Position numbers and translations under genes: made by a program. The notes under the pieces were generated by a model. It was not told the origin of the DNA. It ran no database searches and saw only the letters and a list, made by a program, of their open reading frames with translations. Positions 33,793 through 42,885 of a stretch of 64,000 nucleotides of DNA are shown in pieces; the stretch's first letter is position 1; each line of letters begins with the position of its first letter. Origin of the DNA: an uncultured bacterium (GTDB lineage: Bacteria > Pseudomonadota > Alphaproteobacteria > Sphingomonadales > Sphingomonadaceae); NCBI GenBank assembly GCA_942636505.2, contig CALOGB020000009.1, positions 310,001 through 374,000 on the forward strand. The letters run 5' to 3'.

Positions 33793-34410
33793 TCAGCCCG
33801 GCCGCCGCATCTTGAACAAGGAATCCTCCGTGATCGCAAAGTAATCCGCGGGGCCGCCGCCGCGCAGGATCGGGTTCGCGCGGGCGGTCTGGTAGACACC
33901 GTCCTCCAGCATCGCGGAGTCGACGTGGATCGCGACCGCCTCTCCGAGCACCAACCACTGGTCGAGTTCGCGGCCCTCCTTGGTCTCCAGGCGGATCAGC
34001 TGCGTCAGCTTGCACTCGAACTGCGCGCGCGAAGCAGCCACGCGCGCCGGCTTGACCTTCGTCGAGGCGGCCATCTCGAGCCCCGCCAGCGCGAACTCGT
34101 CGACGTCCGCCGGCACGCCCGCAGACGTGGCGTTCATCGCCTCGCCGAGATCACGGGTGACGAGGTTCCAGACGAACTCGCCGGTCGCCTCGATATTGGC
34201 GACGCTGTCCTTCCAGCCCATCGACGAGAAGCCGATGATTGGCGGGGTGTAGTTGAACAGGTTGAAGAAACTGTACGGCGCGAGGTTCGGCACGCCGTCT
34301 GCGGACACGGTGCTGACCCAGCCGATCGGCCGCGGCGCGACGATCGCGTTGAGGGGATCGTGCGGCAGGCGATGGCCGTTCTTGGGCTCGTAAGAATGCC
34401 ATTCGGTCAT
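33793..34410 (-). CDS. Flavin reductase family protein (FMN split barrel)
   Basis: 205 aa. The flavin-binding split-barrel pattern is PLNAIVAPRPIGWVSTVSADGVPNLAPYSFFNLF, followed by TGEFVWNLVTRDL and SRAQFECKLTQLIRL. Members use NAD(P)H to reduce FMN/FAD, sometimes for a partner monooxygenase, or act as flavoredoxins. No monooxygenase lies next to it. It diverges from the cytochrome b gene by a 51-base gap, so the two promoters must lie close together. Confidence 0.9.
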   Translation of the reverse strand: MTEWHSYEPKNGHRLPHDPLNAIVAPRPIGWVSTVSADGVPNLAPYSFFNLFNYTPPIIGFSSMGWKDSVANIEATGEFVWNLVTRDLGEAMNATSAGVPADVDEFALAGLEMAASTKVKPARVAASRAQFECKLTQLIRLETKEGRELDQWLVLGEAVAIHVDSAMLEDGVYQTARANPILRGGGPADYFAITEDSLFKMRRPG

Positions 34411-34461
34411 ACATGTATTCCTGCTATGTCACGGTCTGACTGCCTATAGCGAAGGTCGAGC

Positions 34462-35220
34462 ATGAACGATCCCACTGCCCCGATTGTCATCAAGCGCCAC
34501 CGGATGGCGACGCGCGTCTGGCACTGGGTGACGGTGGTGACGATGTTCATCATGATCGGCAGCGGCATCGGCATCCTAAAGGCGCATCCGCGGCTGTATT
34601 GGGGACGGTATGGCGCGAATTTCGATACCGCGTGGACGACGCTCGACCAATGGCCGAGCTGGCTGGTGTCGCTGCTCAACCTGCTGACGATCCCGACGAG
34701 CTACAACCTCGCGCTGTCGCGGCGCTGGCACCTGTTGTTCGCGCTGGTGCTCGCCTTCGCGCTGCTCGGGTTCATGATCGTCAGCCTGATCAACAAGCAT
34801 TTCCAGCGCGATCTTCGCGTGCGGGCGGCCGAGATCTCGCCGCGTGAAGTGGCGCATGACGTGAAGGAACATCTGGCGTTCCGCTTCCACGATCCGAAGC
34901 GGCCGGACGCGTACAACATTCTCCAGAAGCTGTCCTACGTGGCGACGATCTTCGTACTGATCCCGGTGATGATCCTGACCGGACTGACGATGTCGCCGGG
35001 GATGGACGCGGCGTGGCCGTGGTTGCTGGAGGTGTTCGGCGGGCGGCAATCGGCGCGCTCGATCCACTTCATCGCCGCGACCGGGCTGGTGCTGTTCATC
35101 ATCGCGCATCTGGCGCTGGTGATCCTGGCGGGGACGTGGAACGAGGTGCGGTCGATGATTACCGGGCGTTGGAAGGTTCCGGGGCACGTCCCCGCCCACA
35201 CGTCGGAGGACGTCGCATGA
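34462..35220 (+). CDS. Cytochrome b/b6-domain membrane protein
   Basis: 252 aa with four or five membrane helices. His residues in RVWHWVTVVTMF, RRWHLLFALVLAF, SIHFIAATGLVLF and IIAHLALVILAG are placed as haem b ligands in transmembrane helices. It would pass electrons from the quinone pool to the exported molybdopterin protein encoded next, whose ATG overlaps its stop by 4 bases. The arrangement is analogous to formate dehydrogenase or MsrPQ-type pairs but is not MsrQ by sequence. Confidence 0.86.
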   Translation: MNDPTAPIVIKRHRMATRVWHWVTVVTMFIMIGSGIGILKAHPRLYWGRYGANFDTAWTTLDQWPSWLVSLLNLLTIPTSYNLALSRRWHLLFALVLAFALLGFMIVSLINKHFQRDLRVRAAEISPREVAHDVKEHLAFRFHDPKRPDAYNILQKLSYVATIFVLIPVMILTGLTMSPGMDAAWPWLLEVFGGRQSARSIHFIAATGLVLFIIAHLALVILAGTWNEVRSMITGRWKVPGHVPAHTSEDVA

Positions 35221-35978
35221 GTTCGCTGATTACCCGCCGCTCGCTCGTCATGGGCGCGACTATCGGTGCCGGCGCGCTGCTGACCGGCTGCGACAAGATC
35301 GCCGCGAACCCCGAGGCGCGGAAGATCCTGTTCATGGGCGAGGACATGAACCGCGGGTTGCAACGCGCGCTGACCAACCGCAACGCGCTGGCGCCCGAGT
35401 TCAGCCCTGCGCAGATGTCGCCGATCTTCCGCTCGAACGGCACGAGCAATCCGGGGACGGCGGAGTATACCGCGATGGTCGCCAACAACTTTGCGGATTA
35501 CCGGCTGAAGGTCGGCGGGCTGGTCGATCGGCCGCTGTCGGTCTCGCTCCCGCAACTCCGCCAGAAGCCCGCGCGCGCGCAGATCACGCGGCACGACTGT
35601 GTCGAGGGCTGGAGCGCGATCGGCAAATGGCAGGGGCCGAAGCTCGGCGCGCTGCTGACCGCTGCGGGATTGCAGAAGTCCGCGCGCTACATCGTGTTCA
35701 CCTGTGCCGACCTGTTCGGTGGCGCGAACTATTACGAGTCGGTCGATCTGGTCGATGCGTTCCATCCACAGACGATCCTGGCCTGGGCGCTCAACGATCA
35801 GGTGCTCGACGTCGCGCACGGCGCGCCCGTCCGGCTGCGGGTCGAACGACAGCTCGGCTACAAGCACGCCAAATACGTCATGGCGATCGACGCGGTCGCC
35901 AGTCTCGCCGGGATCGGCAAGGGCAAGGGCGGCTATTGGGAAGATAACGTCGATTATGACTGGTACGCGGGGATCTGA
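35217..35978 (+). CDS. Molybdopterin-dependent oxidoreductase, exported
   Basis: 253 aa with a sulfite-oxidase-type fold. The N-terminus MSSLITRRSLVMGATIGAG has a twin-Arg signal (TRRSLVM) followed by LLTGC, so Tat export plus lipid anchoring is possible. The cofactor Cys is in ITRHDCVEGWSAIGKW; FTCADLFGGANYYESVDLVDA and GAPVRLRVERQLGYKHAKYV are family segments. It overlaps the cytochrome b gene by 4 bases. Substrate unknown: methionine sulfoxide, sulfite or another oxyanion/S-oxide are options. It is shorter than typical MsrP. Confidence 0.88.
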   Translation: MSSLITRRSLVMGATIGAGALLTGCDKIAANPEARKILFMGEDMNRGLQRALTNRNALAPEFSPAQMSPIFRSNGTSNPGTAEYTAMVANNFADYRLKVGGLVDRPLSVSLPQLRQKPARAQITRHDCVEGWSAIGKWQGPKLGALLTAAGLQKSARYIVFTCADLFGGANYYESVDLVDAFHPQTILAWALNDQVLDVAHGAPVRLRVERQLGYKHAKYVMAIDAVASLAGIGKGKGGYWEDNVDYDWYAGI

Positions 35979-36028
35979 GCCGCCCCGAGGGGTAGCGCAA
36001 TTCCGTACCAGTCATTAGCTAACGCGAC

Positions 36029-37255
36029 ATGGCCCTATTCGATCGTTTCCTGGCTCGGCAGGTTAAAACCGGCGAACTCACGCTCATCCACGCGGACGGC
36101 ACCACCAAGCATTTCGGCAAGCCCGATGCCGCGTACAACCCGGTCACGATCCGGCTGACCCAGCCCGGCGTCGCCGGCGCGATCGTCCGCCATCCGGCGC
36201 TCGGCGCGGCGGAGGCGTTCATGGATGGGCGCCTCGTCATCGAACGCGGCGACATTCGCGATCTGGTCAACCTGCTCAAGGGCAATAGCCCGTGGGAGCG
36301 TGGCGGTGGGCTCAATCCGTCGCTGCCGATCAAGCTGCTCGACAAGGTCGTCCACCGCGTCGACCGTGTGAACATGGCACGCCGGTCGAAGAAGAACGTC
36401 GCGCATCACTACGACCTGTCGGATCGCCTGTACGACCTGTTCCTCGACGCGGACCGGCAATATTCCTGCGCGTATTTCACCGAACCGGGCAACAGCCTGG
36501 AGCAGGCGCAGTCGGACAAGAAGGCGCACATCGCCGCGAAGCTTGCGATCCAGCCAGGCATGCGCGTGCTCGACATCGGCTGCGGCTGGGGTGGGATGGC
36601 GCTGTACCTGCACGCGAAGACTGGTGCCGAGGTGCTTGGCGTGACGTTGTCCGAAGAGCAGCTAAAGGTCGCACGGCGTCGCGCGGAGGAAGCCGGCGTC
36701 GCCGACAAGGTGAAGTTCGAGCTGATCGACTACCGCGCGTTGACGGGCAGTTTCGACCGGATCGTGTCGGTCGGTATGTTCGAGCATGTCGGACCCGCAC
36801 ACTACAAGGCGTTCTTCCGTAAATGTCGCGACCTGCTGACCACGGACGGCGTGATGCTGCTCCATACGATCGGTCGGATGGGCGGTCCGGGCGTCACCGA
36901 CACCTTCACGACCAAGTACATCTTCCCGGGCGGGTACAACCCTGCGCTGTCGGAGATCGTGAAGGGGTATGAGGGGCTGCGGGTGTTCCCGACCGATATC
37001 GAGGTGTTGCGCGTGCATTACGCGCTGACGATCGACCTCTGGTATGATCGGACGGTGGCCGCGAAGGACGCGATCGTCGCGTTGTACGACGAGCGGTTCT
37101 ACCGGATGTGGACGTTCTATCTGGCAGGGGCTGCGGCGGCGTTCCGGACCGGGGGCATGGTCAATTACCAGATCCAGTTGTCGAAGAGCCGGATGACGCT
37201 GCCGCTGACGCGGGACTATATGCTCGAGGGTGAGCGAGCGTTGCGCGAGGAGTAA
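36029..37255 (+). CDS. cfa: Cyclopropane-fatty-acyl-phospholipid synthase
   Basis: 408 aa. SAM-dependent enzyme converting cis-unsaturated acyl chains in phospholipids to cyclopropanes. Typical blocks: NVAHHYDLSDRLYDLFLD, YSCAYFTEPGNSLEQAQ, VLDIGCGWGGMALYL (SAM site), VGMFEHVG, FRTGGMVNYQIQLSK at the end. No signal or membrane helix, as expected for a membrane-surface enzyme. It follows the oxidoreductase gene by 50 bases; co-transcription is uncertain. Confidence 0.94.
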   Translation: MALFDRFLARQVKTGELTLIHADGTTKHFGKPDAAYNPVTIRLTQPGVAGAIVRHPALGAAEAFMDGRLVIERGDIRDLVNLLKGNSPWERGGGLNPSLPIKLLDKVVHRVDRVNMARRSKKNVAHHYDLSDRLYDLFLDADRQYSCAYFTEPGNSLEQAQSDKKAHIAAKLAIQPGMRVLDIGCGWGGMALYLHAKTGAEVLGVTLSEEQLKVARRRAEEAGVADKVKFELIDYRALTGSFDRIVSVGMFEHVGPAHYKAFFRKCRDLLTTDGVMLLHTIGRMGGPGVTDTFTTKYIFPGGYNPALSEIVKGYEGLRVFPTDIEVLRVHYALTIDLWYDRTVAAKDAIVALYDERFYRMWTFYLAGAAAAFRTGGMVNYQIQLSKSRMTLPLTRDYMLEGERALREE

Positions 37256-37263
37256 CCCGCTCC

Positions 37264-37359
37264 GTCACCCCAGACTTGTTCCGGGGTTCACAGTTCCGCG
37301 TAATCTAAGCTTGCCGAGGCTGTGGAACAGTTGATGCCGGAACAAGCCCGGCATGACGG
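37264..37359. repeat. Palindromic intergenic repeat, family B, copy 1
   Basis: Left arm 37264-37290 (GTCACCCCAGACTTGTTCCG...) and right arm 37332-37359 (TGATGCCGGAACAAGCCCGG...) are inverted relatives. The shared core is CTTGTTCCGG/CCGGAACAAG. It lies after cfa and next to a family A repeat. Confidence 0.72.
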
Positions 37360-37385
37360 AGAAACTCTGGATTCCACCAACACCT

Positions 37386-37462
37386 GTTCCCCCGCGTAGG
37401 CGGGGGCCCAGGACCAAGCAGGGATACGGTACTTAGCTGGGCTCCCGCGTCCGCGGGAGAAC
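37386..37462. repeat. Palindromic intergenic repeat, family A, copy 2
   Basis: Arms 37386-37412 (GTTCCCCCGCGTAGGCGGGG...) and 37437-37462 (CTGGGCTCCCGCGTCCGCGG...) are imperfect inverted copies, between cfa and the convergent EF-hand gene. Confidence 0.78.
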
Positions 37463-37483
37463 AACGGTGTTAGCCGAATGGAG

Positions 37484-37873
37484 TTAGCGCGGGCCCTGTA
37501 CGTCGGCCTTCGCCGCGGCACGCTCGTCGCCGCCGATCTTGCCGTCCTTGTTCGCGTCGTACTTCGCGAAGGTTGCCGCGAGCAGCGCCTGTGCTTCGGC
37601 CTGCGTGACCTTGCCGTCCTTGTTCTTGTCCGCGCTCGTGAACCACAGATCGGCGAGACGCTTGGCATGGACCGGGTCCGGACGGCCCGGCCCGACCTTC
37701 ATGTTGCCGATCCGTGCCTGCACTTCCGCGCGCGTGAGGACGCCGTCCTTGTTGGTGTCCGATGCGGCGAACTCGGCTTTGAACTTTGCCGAGGCAGACG
37801 CGCGCGTTTCCTGCGCAAGCGCCGGAGTCGCAAGGCCGGCGAGGACGAGAAGGGTGAGGCTTTGGCGTAGCAC
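37484..37873 (-). CDS. EF-hand calcium-binding protein, exported
   Basis: 129 aa. Signal peptide MLRQSLTLLVLAGLATPALA, then three EF-hand loops: DTNKDGVLTRAE, DKNKDGKVTQAE and DANKDGKIGGDE, each with the D-x-N/D-x-D-G-x6-E pattern; the last two are only about 24 residues apart, as in a pair. Probably a periplasmic Ca2+ binder or sensor. Divergent from argG. No domain suggests a partner. Confidence 0.9.
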   Translation of the reverse strand: MLRQSLTLLVLAGLATPALAQETRASASAKFKAEFAASDTNKDGVLTRAEVQARIGNMKVGPGRPDPVHAKRLADLWFTSADKNKDGKVTQAEAQALLAATFAKYDANKDGKIGGDERAAAKADVQGPR

Positions 37874-38021
37874 GGTGGGTTAACTCCAGAGGATTTGCGG
37901 CGCGAATAGACCGGTTCGGTTGTACGCGCCATTAACGCGCGCGGTTGCATGCACAGGTTGCATGAGGGGCCCCCAGCGCATAGGGGCGCGGGCATTGGAT
38001 ATTGCCCGAAGGATTCTGCCC

Positions 38022-39239
38022 GTGACCGATCAGATCAACCGCGTCGTGCTCGCCTATTCCGGTGGCCTGGACACGAGCGTGATCCTGAAATGGCTCCAGC
38101 AGACGTATAACTGCGAAGTCGTGACCTTCACCGCCGATCTGGGCCAGGGCGAGGAGCTCGAGCCGGCGCGTGCCAAGGCCGAGATGATGGGCGTGAAGCC
38201 CGAGCACATCTTCGTCGACGATCTGCGCGAGGAGTTCGTGCGCGACTACGTGTTCCCGATGATGCGATCGAACGCGCTGTACGAAGGGCTGTACCTGCTC
38301 GGCACCTCGATCGCTCGGCCGCTGATCGCCAAGCGCCAGATCGAGATCGCCAAGATGGTCGGCGCCGACGCGGTGAGCCACGGCGCAACCGGCAAGGGCA
38401 ACGACCAGGTTCGCTTCGAGCTCGGCTATTACGCGCTCTCGCCCGACATCAAGGTCATCGCGCCGTGGCGTGAGTGGGATCTCACCAGCCGCACGCGATT
38501 GATCGAGTTCGCTGAACAGCACCAGATCCCGGTCAGCAAGGACAAGCGCGGCCAAGCGCCGTTCTCGACCGATGCGAACATGCTGCACACGTCGAGCGAA
38601 GGCCTCGTTCTCGAGAACCCGTGGGACGAGGTTCCCGACTATGTCTACTCGCGCACGGTAAACCCAGAGGACGCACCCGATGTCCCCGAGTACATCACGA
38701 TCGATTTCGAGCGCGGCGACGGCGTCGCGATCAATGGCGAGGGCATGAGCCCGGCGACGCTGCTGTCGACGCTCAACGAATACGGCCGCCGTCACGGTAT
38801 CGGCCGTCTCGACCTCGTCGAGAACCGCTTCGTCGGCATGAAGAGCCGCGGCATGTACGAGACTCCCGGTGGCACGATCTATCACCTCGCGCATCGCGGC
38901 ATCGAGCAGCTAACGCTCGATCGCGGCGCCGCGCATCTGAAGGACGAGCTGGCGCCACGTTATGCCGAGCTGATCTACAACGGGTTCTGGTTCTCGCCGG
39001 AGCGCGAGATGTTGCAGGCGGCGATCGATCATAGCCAGGAGAAGGTGTCGGGCACCGTTCGCCTGAAGCTCTACAAGGGCGGCGTGTACGTGGTCGGCCG
39101 CAAGTCGCCGAACTCGCTGTATTCGGAGAAGGTCGTGACGTTCGAGGACGATCAGGGCGCCTACGACCAGCGCGATGCGGCCGGCTTCATCAAGCTGAAC
39201 GCACTACGCCTGCGCCTGCTCGGACGGCGCGATCAATAG
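38022..39239 (+). CDS. argG: Argininosuccinate synthase
   Basis: 405 aa. Joins citrulline and aspartate with ATP in arginine synthesis. The PP-loop is [15 protein letters not shown], then [34 protein letters not shown] and [17 protein letters not shown] 38022 is chosen because the protein then starts at the expected place ([15 protein letters not shown]) and GAAGGA lies upstream. In the leader, GGTTGCATG occurs twice, 12 bases apart (37943-37965), which may be regulatory. Confidence 0.97.
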   Translation: MTDQINRVVLAYSGGLDTSVILKWLQQTYNCEVVTFTADLGQGEELEPARAKAEMMGVKPEHIFVDDLREEFVRDYVFPMMRSNALYEGLYLLGTSIARPLIAKRQIEIAKMVGADAVSHGATGKGNDQVRFELGYYALSPDIKVIAPWREWDLTSRTRLIEFAEQHQIPVSKDKRGQAPFSTDANMLHTSSEGLVLENPWDEVPDYVYSRTVNPEDAPDVPEYITIDFERGDGVAINGEGMSPATLLSTLNEYGRRHGIGRLDLVENRFVGMKSRGMYETPGGTIYHLAHRGIEQLTLDRGAAHLKDELAPRYAELIYNGFWFSPEREMLQAAIDHSQEKVSGTVRLKLYKGGVYVVGRKSPNSLYSEKVVTFEDDQGAYDQRDAAGFIKLNALRLRLLGRRDQ

Positions 39240-39360
39240 GGGCGACCAGTAACCCGTTCCCCGCAGGACCTCTCGTAATGTCGAAGTTTGCGGGGAAGAT
39301 CGTCAACTCGTCGTGCGCGCACTTGTCTAGTGCGCCCACCCGCCCCTAGGGTTCGACGAT

Positions 39361-40950
39361 ATGATTACTCAGGGGGAAAAGCTGCATTGGTGGCAGACGC
39401 GCGCATTCGTTGCCGCGGTTGCGATCGCATCGATCATACCGTTGCTGTGGCCGGAAATACCGCCGCTGGTCGATCTGCCCGGGCATATGGGGCGGTACCG
39501 CGTCCAGCTGGCGATCGCCGACAATCCCTGGCTTTCGCAGTGGTATAACTTCCGCTGGCAGATGATCGGCAACCTTGGCATCGACCTGCTGATCGTGCCG
39601 CTCGCGCCGATCTTCGGGTTGCAGCTGGCGGTGAAGCTGATCGTGATGGCGATCCCGGCGCTGACCGTGACCGGGCTGCTGTGGATCGCGCGCGAGGTGC
39701 ATGGGCGAATCCCCGCGACCGCATTGTTCGCGCTGCCGCTCGCCTACAGCTATCCGTTCCAGTTCGGATTCGTGAATTTCGCGCTCGGCATGGCGCTCGC
39801 GCTCAACCTGTTCGCGCTGTGGCTGCGGATGGGGCGGCTCAACCGACGGCAGCTGCGGACCATCATCTTCGTGCCGGTCTCGTGCCTGTTGTGGCTTTGC
39901 CATACGTTCGGCTGGGGCGTGCTGGGCGTGCTCGCCTTCTCAGCCGAGCTGATCCGCCAGCACGACATCCGCCGCGACAGCGATCCCAAGAGCTGGGCGC
40001 ATGGCTGGTTCAAGGCGTGCATCCAGGCGGGGCTGAACTGCCTGCCGCTCGCGCTGCCGATGGTGATGATGATCGTCTGGCGCTCGGGTGATCATGTCGG
40101 CGGCAAGACGCAGGACTGGTTCAACTGGCGCTGGAAGATGAACTGGATCACGATGGTCCTTCGCGATCGGTGGATGACGTTCGACATCGCGTCGGTCACC
40201 GTGCTGTTCGTGATCCTGTTCCGTGGCGTGCGCGACCAGACGATCGAGTATTCGCGCAACCTGAGCCTGTCGGCGCTGTTCCTGGCGATCGTCTACGTGC
40301 TGTTGCCGCGGATCGTGTTCGGGTCGGCCTATGCCGACATGCGGCTCGCGCCTTTCATGCTCGGGATCGCGGTGATCGCGCTGCGGCCGCGGCATGGGCT
40401 GTCGTTGCGCGGTGCCGCCGTGCTTGCGGTGCTGGGGTTTGCGTTCTTCGGTGTGCGGCTGGCAGGGACGACGGTCAGCTACCTGATGTACGATCGCAGC
40501 TACGACCAAGCGATCGCGGCGATCGATACGGTGCCCGAGCGGTCGCGAGTCGTGTCGTTCGTAGGGCGGCGCTGTCGCGACGACTGGGCCTATTCACGGC
40601 TCGAGCATGTGCCCGCGCTGCTGCTGGAGCGGCGGCTGGCGTTCACCAACGACCAATGGTCGATGGCCGGCGCGCAGTTGATGACGACGCAGTATCCGGC
40701 GGCGAAGGGCTTTGCGCATGATCCGTCGGAGATCGTCAGCGACATCAAGTGCCGTGGCCAGTTCTGGCGGCCGATCGGCGTCGCGCTGCAGAAATTCCCG
40801 CGCGATGCGTTCGATTACGTGTGGCTGATCCACCCGCCGAAGTTCGATTCGAAACTGGTCCGCGACCTGACGCTGATCCGGCGTGACGGCACCAGCCTGT
40901 TGTACCGCGTCAACCGGGTTGCTGCTGCTCGCCCCGCCGGAACGGAGTAA
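39361..40950 (+). CDS. Multi-pass membrane protein of unknown function
   Basis: 529 aa with roughly ten hydrophobic helices in the first 380 residues, then a soluble C-terminal part of about 140 residues. The layout (luminal-type DLPGHMGRYRV near helix 1, many helices, soluble tail) recalls GT-C glycosyltransferases or related membrane proteins, and DLPGHMGR could be an acidic catalytic loop, but no family was firmly recognised. Its 3' end overlaps the convergent GNAT gene by 41 bases. Confidence 0.72.
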   Translation: MITQGEKLHWWQTRAFVAAVAIASIIPLLWPEIPPLVDLPGHMGRYRVQLAIADNPWLSQWYNFRWQMIGNLGIDLLIVPLAPIFGLQLAVKLIVMAIPALTVTGLLWIAREVHGRIPATALFALPLAYSYPFQFGFVNFALGMALALNLFALWLRMGRLNRRQLRTIIFVPVSCLLWLCHTFGWGVLGVLAFSAELIRQHDIRRDSDPKSWAHGWFKACIQAGLNCLPLALPMVMMIVWRSGDHVGGKTQDWFNWRWKMNWITMVLRDRWMTFDIASVTVLFVILFRGVRDQTIEYSRNLSLSALFLAIVYVLLPRIVFGSAYADMRLAPFMLGIAVIALRPRHGLSLRGAAVLAVLGFAFFGVRLAGTTVSYLMYDRSYDQAIAAIDTVPERSRVVSFVGRRCRDDWAYSRLEHVPALLLERRLAFTNDQWSMAGAQLMTTQYPAAKGFAHDPSEIVSDIKCRGQFWRPIGVALQKFPRDAFDYVWLIHPPKFDSKLVRDLTLIRRDGTSLLYRVNRVAAARPAGTE

Positions 40951-42067
40951 GCTCGCCGAGATACTCCTGCTGTTCGGCAACGGCCTCGCGTTCGCGGACG
41001 AGATAGTCGGCGATCGCGCGGCGGAAGTTCGGGTCGGGGATGTAGTGGGCGGAATAGGTCGCGACCGGGGCATAGCCACGCGCGAGCTTGTGTTCGCCCT
41101 GTGCGCCGGCCTCGACCGTCTTCAAGCCCCGCGCGATGGCGGCGTCGATCGCCTGGTAATAGCAGAGTTCGAAGTGGAGGAACGGCACCTCCTCCGTCGC
41201 GCCCCAATAACGGCCGTAGAGCGTGTCGTCGCCGATCAGGTTGAGTGCGCCGGCGATCGGTACGCCGTCGCGCTCCGCGAGGATGAGCAGCACACGGTCG
41301 CCCATCGTTTCGCCGATCTGGTCGAAGAAGCCGCGCGTGAGGTACGGCTGGCCCCATTTGCGGCTGCCGGTGTCCTGGTAGAAGACCCAGAACGCGTCCC
41401 AGTGTTCGGGCGTGATCTCGGCGCCAACGAGGTGGCGGATCGTCAGGCCTTCGACGGCGGCGGCGCGCTCCTTGCGGATAGCCTTGCGCTTGCGGCTGGC
41501 GAGGACGGCTAGGAAGTCGTCGAAGGTGGCATAGCCGTCGTTCTTCCAGTGGAACTGCGTACCCTGCCGGATCAGCCAGCCTGCCGCCTCGAACAGCGCC
41601 ACTTCGTCGGGGTCGATGAAGGTGGCGTGCGCTGAGGACAGGCCGCTCTGGTCGGTGACTGCCTCCAGCGCGGCGATCAGCGCGGGGGCTTGCTCGCGGT
41701 CGCGGAGCAGCAGGCGCGGGCCGGGTACCGGGCTGAACGGCGCGGCGATCTGGAGCTTGGGGTAATATTGGCCCCCTGCGCGCTCCCACGCGTCGGCCCA
41801 GCCCTGGTCGAAGACGTATTCGCCCTGGCTGTGGCTCTTGGCGTAGGCGGGCGCGATTCCCGCTGGCTTGCCGTCGGGACCGTCGACCACCACCGGCAGT
41901 GCCTGCCAGCCGGAGCGTCCGCCGACGCTTTTCGACGCTTCGAGCGCGGAGAGGAAGGCGTGGCCGACGAACGGGTTGGCGGTGCCGGAGCACGCCTCCC
42001 AATCCTCGGCCGCGATCGAGGTGACGCCTTGGGCGATGCGGGCTGTGACGGCGTTCATCCGCGACAT
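40910..42067 (-). CDS. GNAT-fold acyltransferase, DUF482/FemAB-like
   Basis: 385 aa. Family blocks include DWEACSGTANPFVGHAFLSALEASKSVGG, GIAPAYAKSHSQGEYVFDQGWADA, HWKNDGYATFDDFLAVLASRKRKAIRKER, LNLIGDDTLYGRYWGATEEVPFLHFELCYYQAI and HKLARGYAPVATYSAHYI. Members of this group are predicted N-acyltransferases of unknown target. ATG 42067 is used; ATG 42058 three codons on is equally possible because neither has a strong ribosome site. It overlaps the convergent membrane protein gene. Confidence 0.86.
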   Translation of the reverse strand: MSRMNAVTARIAQGVTSIAAEDWEACSGTANPFVGHAFLSALEASKSVGGRSGWQALPVVVDGPDGKPAGIAPAYAKSHSQGEYVFDQGWADAWERAGGQYYPKLQIAAPFSPVPGPRLLLRDREQAPALIAALEAVTDQSGLSSAHATFIDPDEVALFEAAGWLIRQGTQFHWKNDGYATFDDFLAVLASRKRKAIRKERAAAVEGLTIRHLVGAEITPEHWDAFWVFYQDTGSRKWGQPYLTRGFFDQIGETMGDRVLLILAERDGVPIAGALNLIGDDTLYGRYWGATEEVPFLHFELCYYQAIDAAIARGLKTVEAGAQGEHKLARGYAPVATYSAHYIPDPNFRRAIADYLVREREAVAEQQEYLGELTPFRRGEQQQPG

Positions 42068-42143
42068 TTGGGGTAGCGGGGTGCCGATAGCAAAGGCCAC
42101 GTCAGCTAATCTCGAAGGAAAACAGCCGTCCGCCCCATACGCT

Positions 42144-42221
42144 GTTCTCGCGCGAAGACGGGAGCCCAGGACCACATGGGCTGCGCTTGGTAACCCTGGG
42201 CTCCCGCTTTCGCGGGAGAAC
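42144..42221. repeat. Palindromic intergenic repeat, family A, copy 3
   Basis: Arms 42144-42170 (GTTCTCGCGCGAAGACGGGA...) and 42195-42221 (CCTGGGCTCCCGCTTTCGCG...) are inverted, with few mismatches. It lies between RidA and the GNAT gene, which point the same way, so it is not limited to convergent gene ends. Confidence 0.8.
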
Positions 42222-42228
42222 AAGTCCG

Positions 42229-42693
42229 TCAGGCGGAAACTTGAACGATCGCGTCGATCTCGACAGCGGCGCCGAGCGGGAGGACGGGAACGCCTACTGC
42301 CGCGCGCGCATGCTTGCCGGCATCACCGAACAGCGCGACCATCAGGTCCGAAGCGCCGTTGGCGACCTTCGCCTGGTCGGTGAAATCGCCGGTGGAGTTG
42401 ACGAACACGCCGAGCTTGACGATCCGCTCGACGCGACCGAGCGTGCCGAGCGCCGCCTTCATCTGTGCGACGAGCATCAGCCCGCAGAGCTTCGCCGCCT
42501 CTTGCGCGTCTTCGAGCGACACGCCGTCTCCGACGCGACCGGTAACCAGCGCGCCGTCCTTGAACGGCAACTGGCCGGAGATGTGAAGCATGCCGTTCGC
42601 CAGCACGGTCGGGACGTAGGACGCCACGGGTGCGGCAGCCTGCGGGAGGGTGAGGCCCAGCTCTTCGAGCTTGCGGTCGATACGATCGGTCAT
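42229..42693 (-). CDS. RidA family protein
   Basis: 154 aa, slightly longer than the usual 125-130 because of an N-terminal helix (MTDRIDRKLEELGLTLPQ). Family blocks are SYVPTVLANGMLHISGQLPFKDG, EAAKLCGLMLVAQMKAALG, VFVNSTGDFTDQAKVANGASDLMVALFG and KHARAAVGVPVLPLGAAVEIDAI. The Arg of HARAAVG matches the substrate-binding Arg. RidA proteins hydrolyse reactive enamines/imines; this longer subgroup may differ. The gene is followed by a family A repeat. Confidence 0.92.
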   Translation of the reverse strand: MTDRIDRKLEELGLTLPQAAAPVASYVPTVLANGMLHISGQLPFKDGALVTGRVGDGVSLEDAQEAAKLCGLMLVAQMKAALGTLGRVERIVKLGVFVNSTGDFTDQAKVANGASDLMVALFGDAGKHARAAVGVPVLPLGAAVEIDAIVQVSA

Positions 42694-42747
42694 GGAGGAG
42701 GTATCACCACAGCGGTGGGGGATGGGTCAAGTGGCCCCTTCTGCTCC

Positions 42748-42856
42748 TTTCCCTGGAAGGGAGGGGCCGGGGGTGGGTCGGCTTCCGCATTGCATGGAAC
42801 GGTCGCGACCAAAGCCGGCCTACCCACCCCCAACCCCTCCCTTCCAGGGAGGGGGG
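42748..42856. repeat. Palindromic intergenic repeat, family C, copy 1
   Basis: Left arm 42748 onward (CTTTCCCTGGAAGGGAGGGG...) and right arm ending 42856 (...CAACCCCTCCCTTCCAGGGA) form an inverted pair of about 35 bases with CGGGGGTGGG/CCCACCCCC in the middle part. A related single arm is found at 59785-59824. Confidence 0.75.
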
Positions 42857-42885
42857 AATGGTGTGTTCTTGGTGAACCGAGCGGC

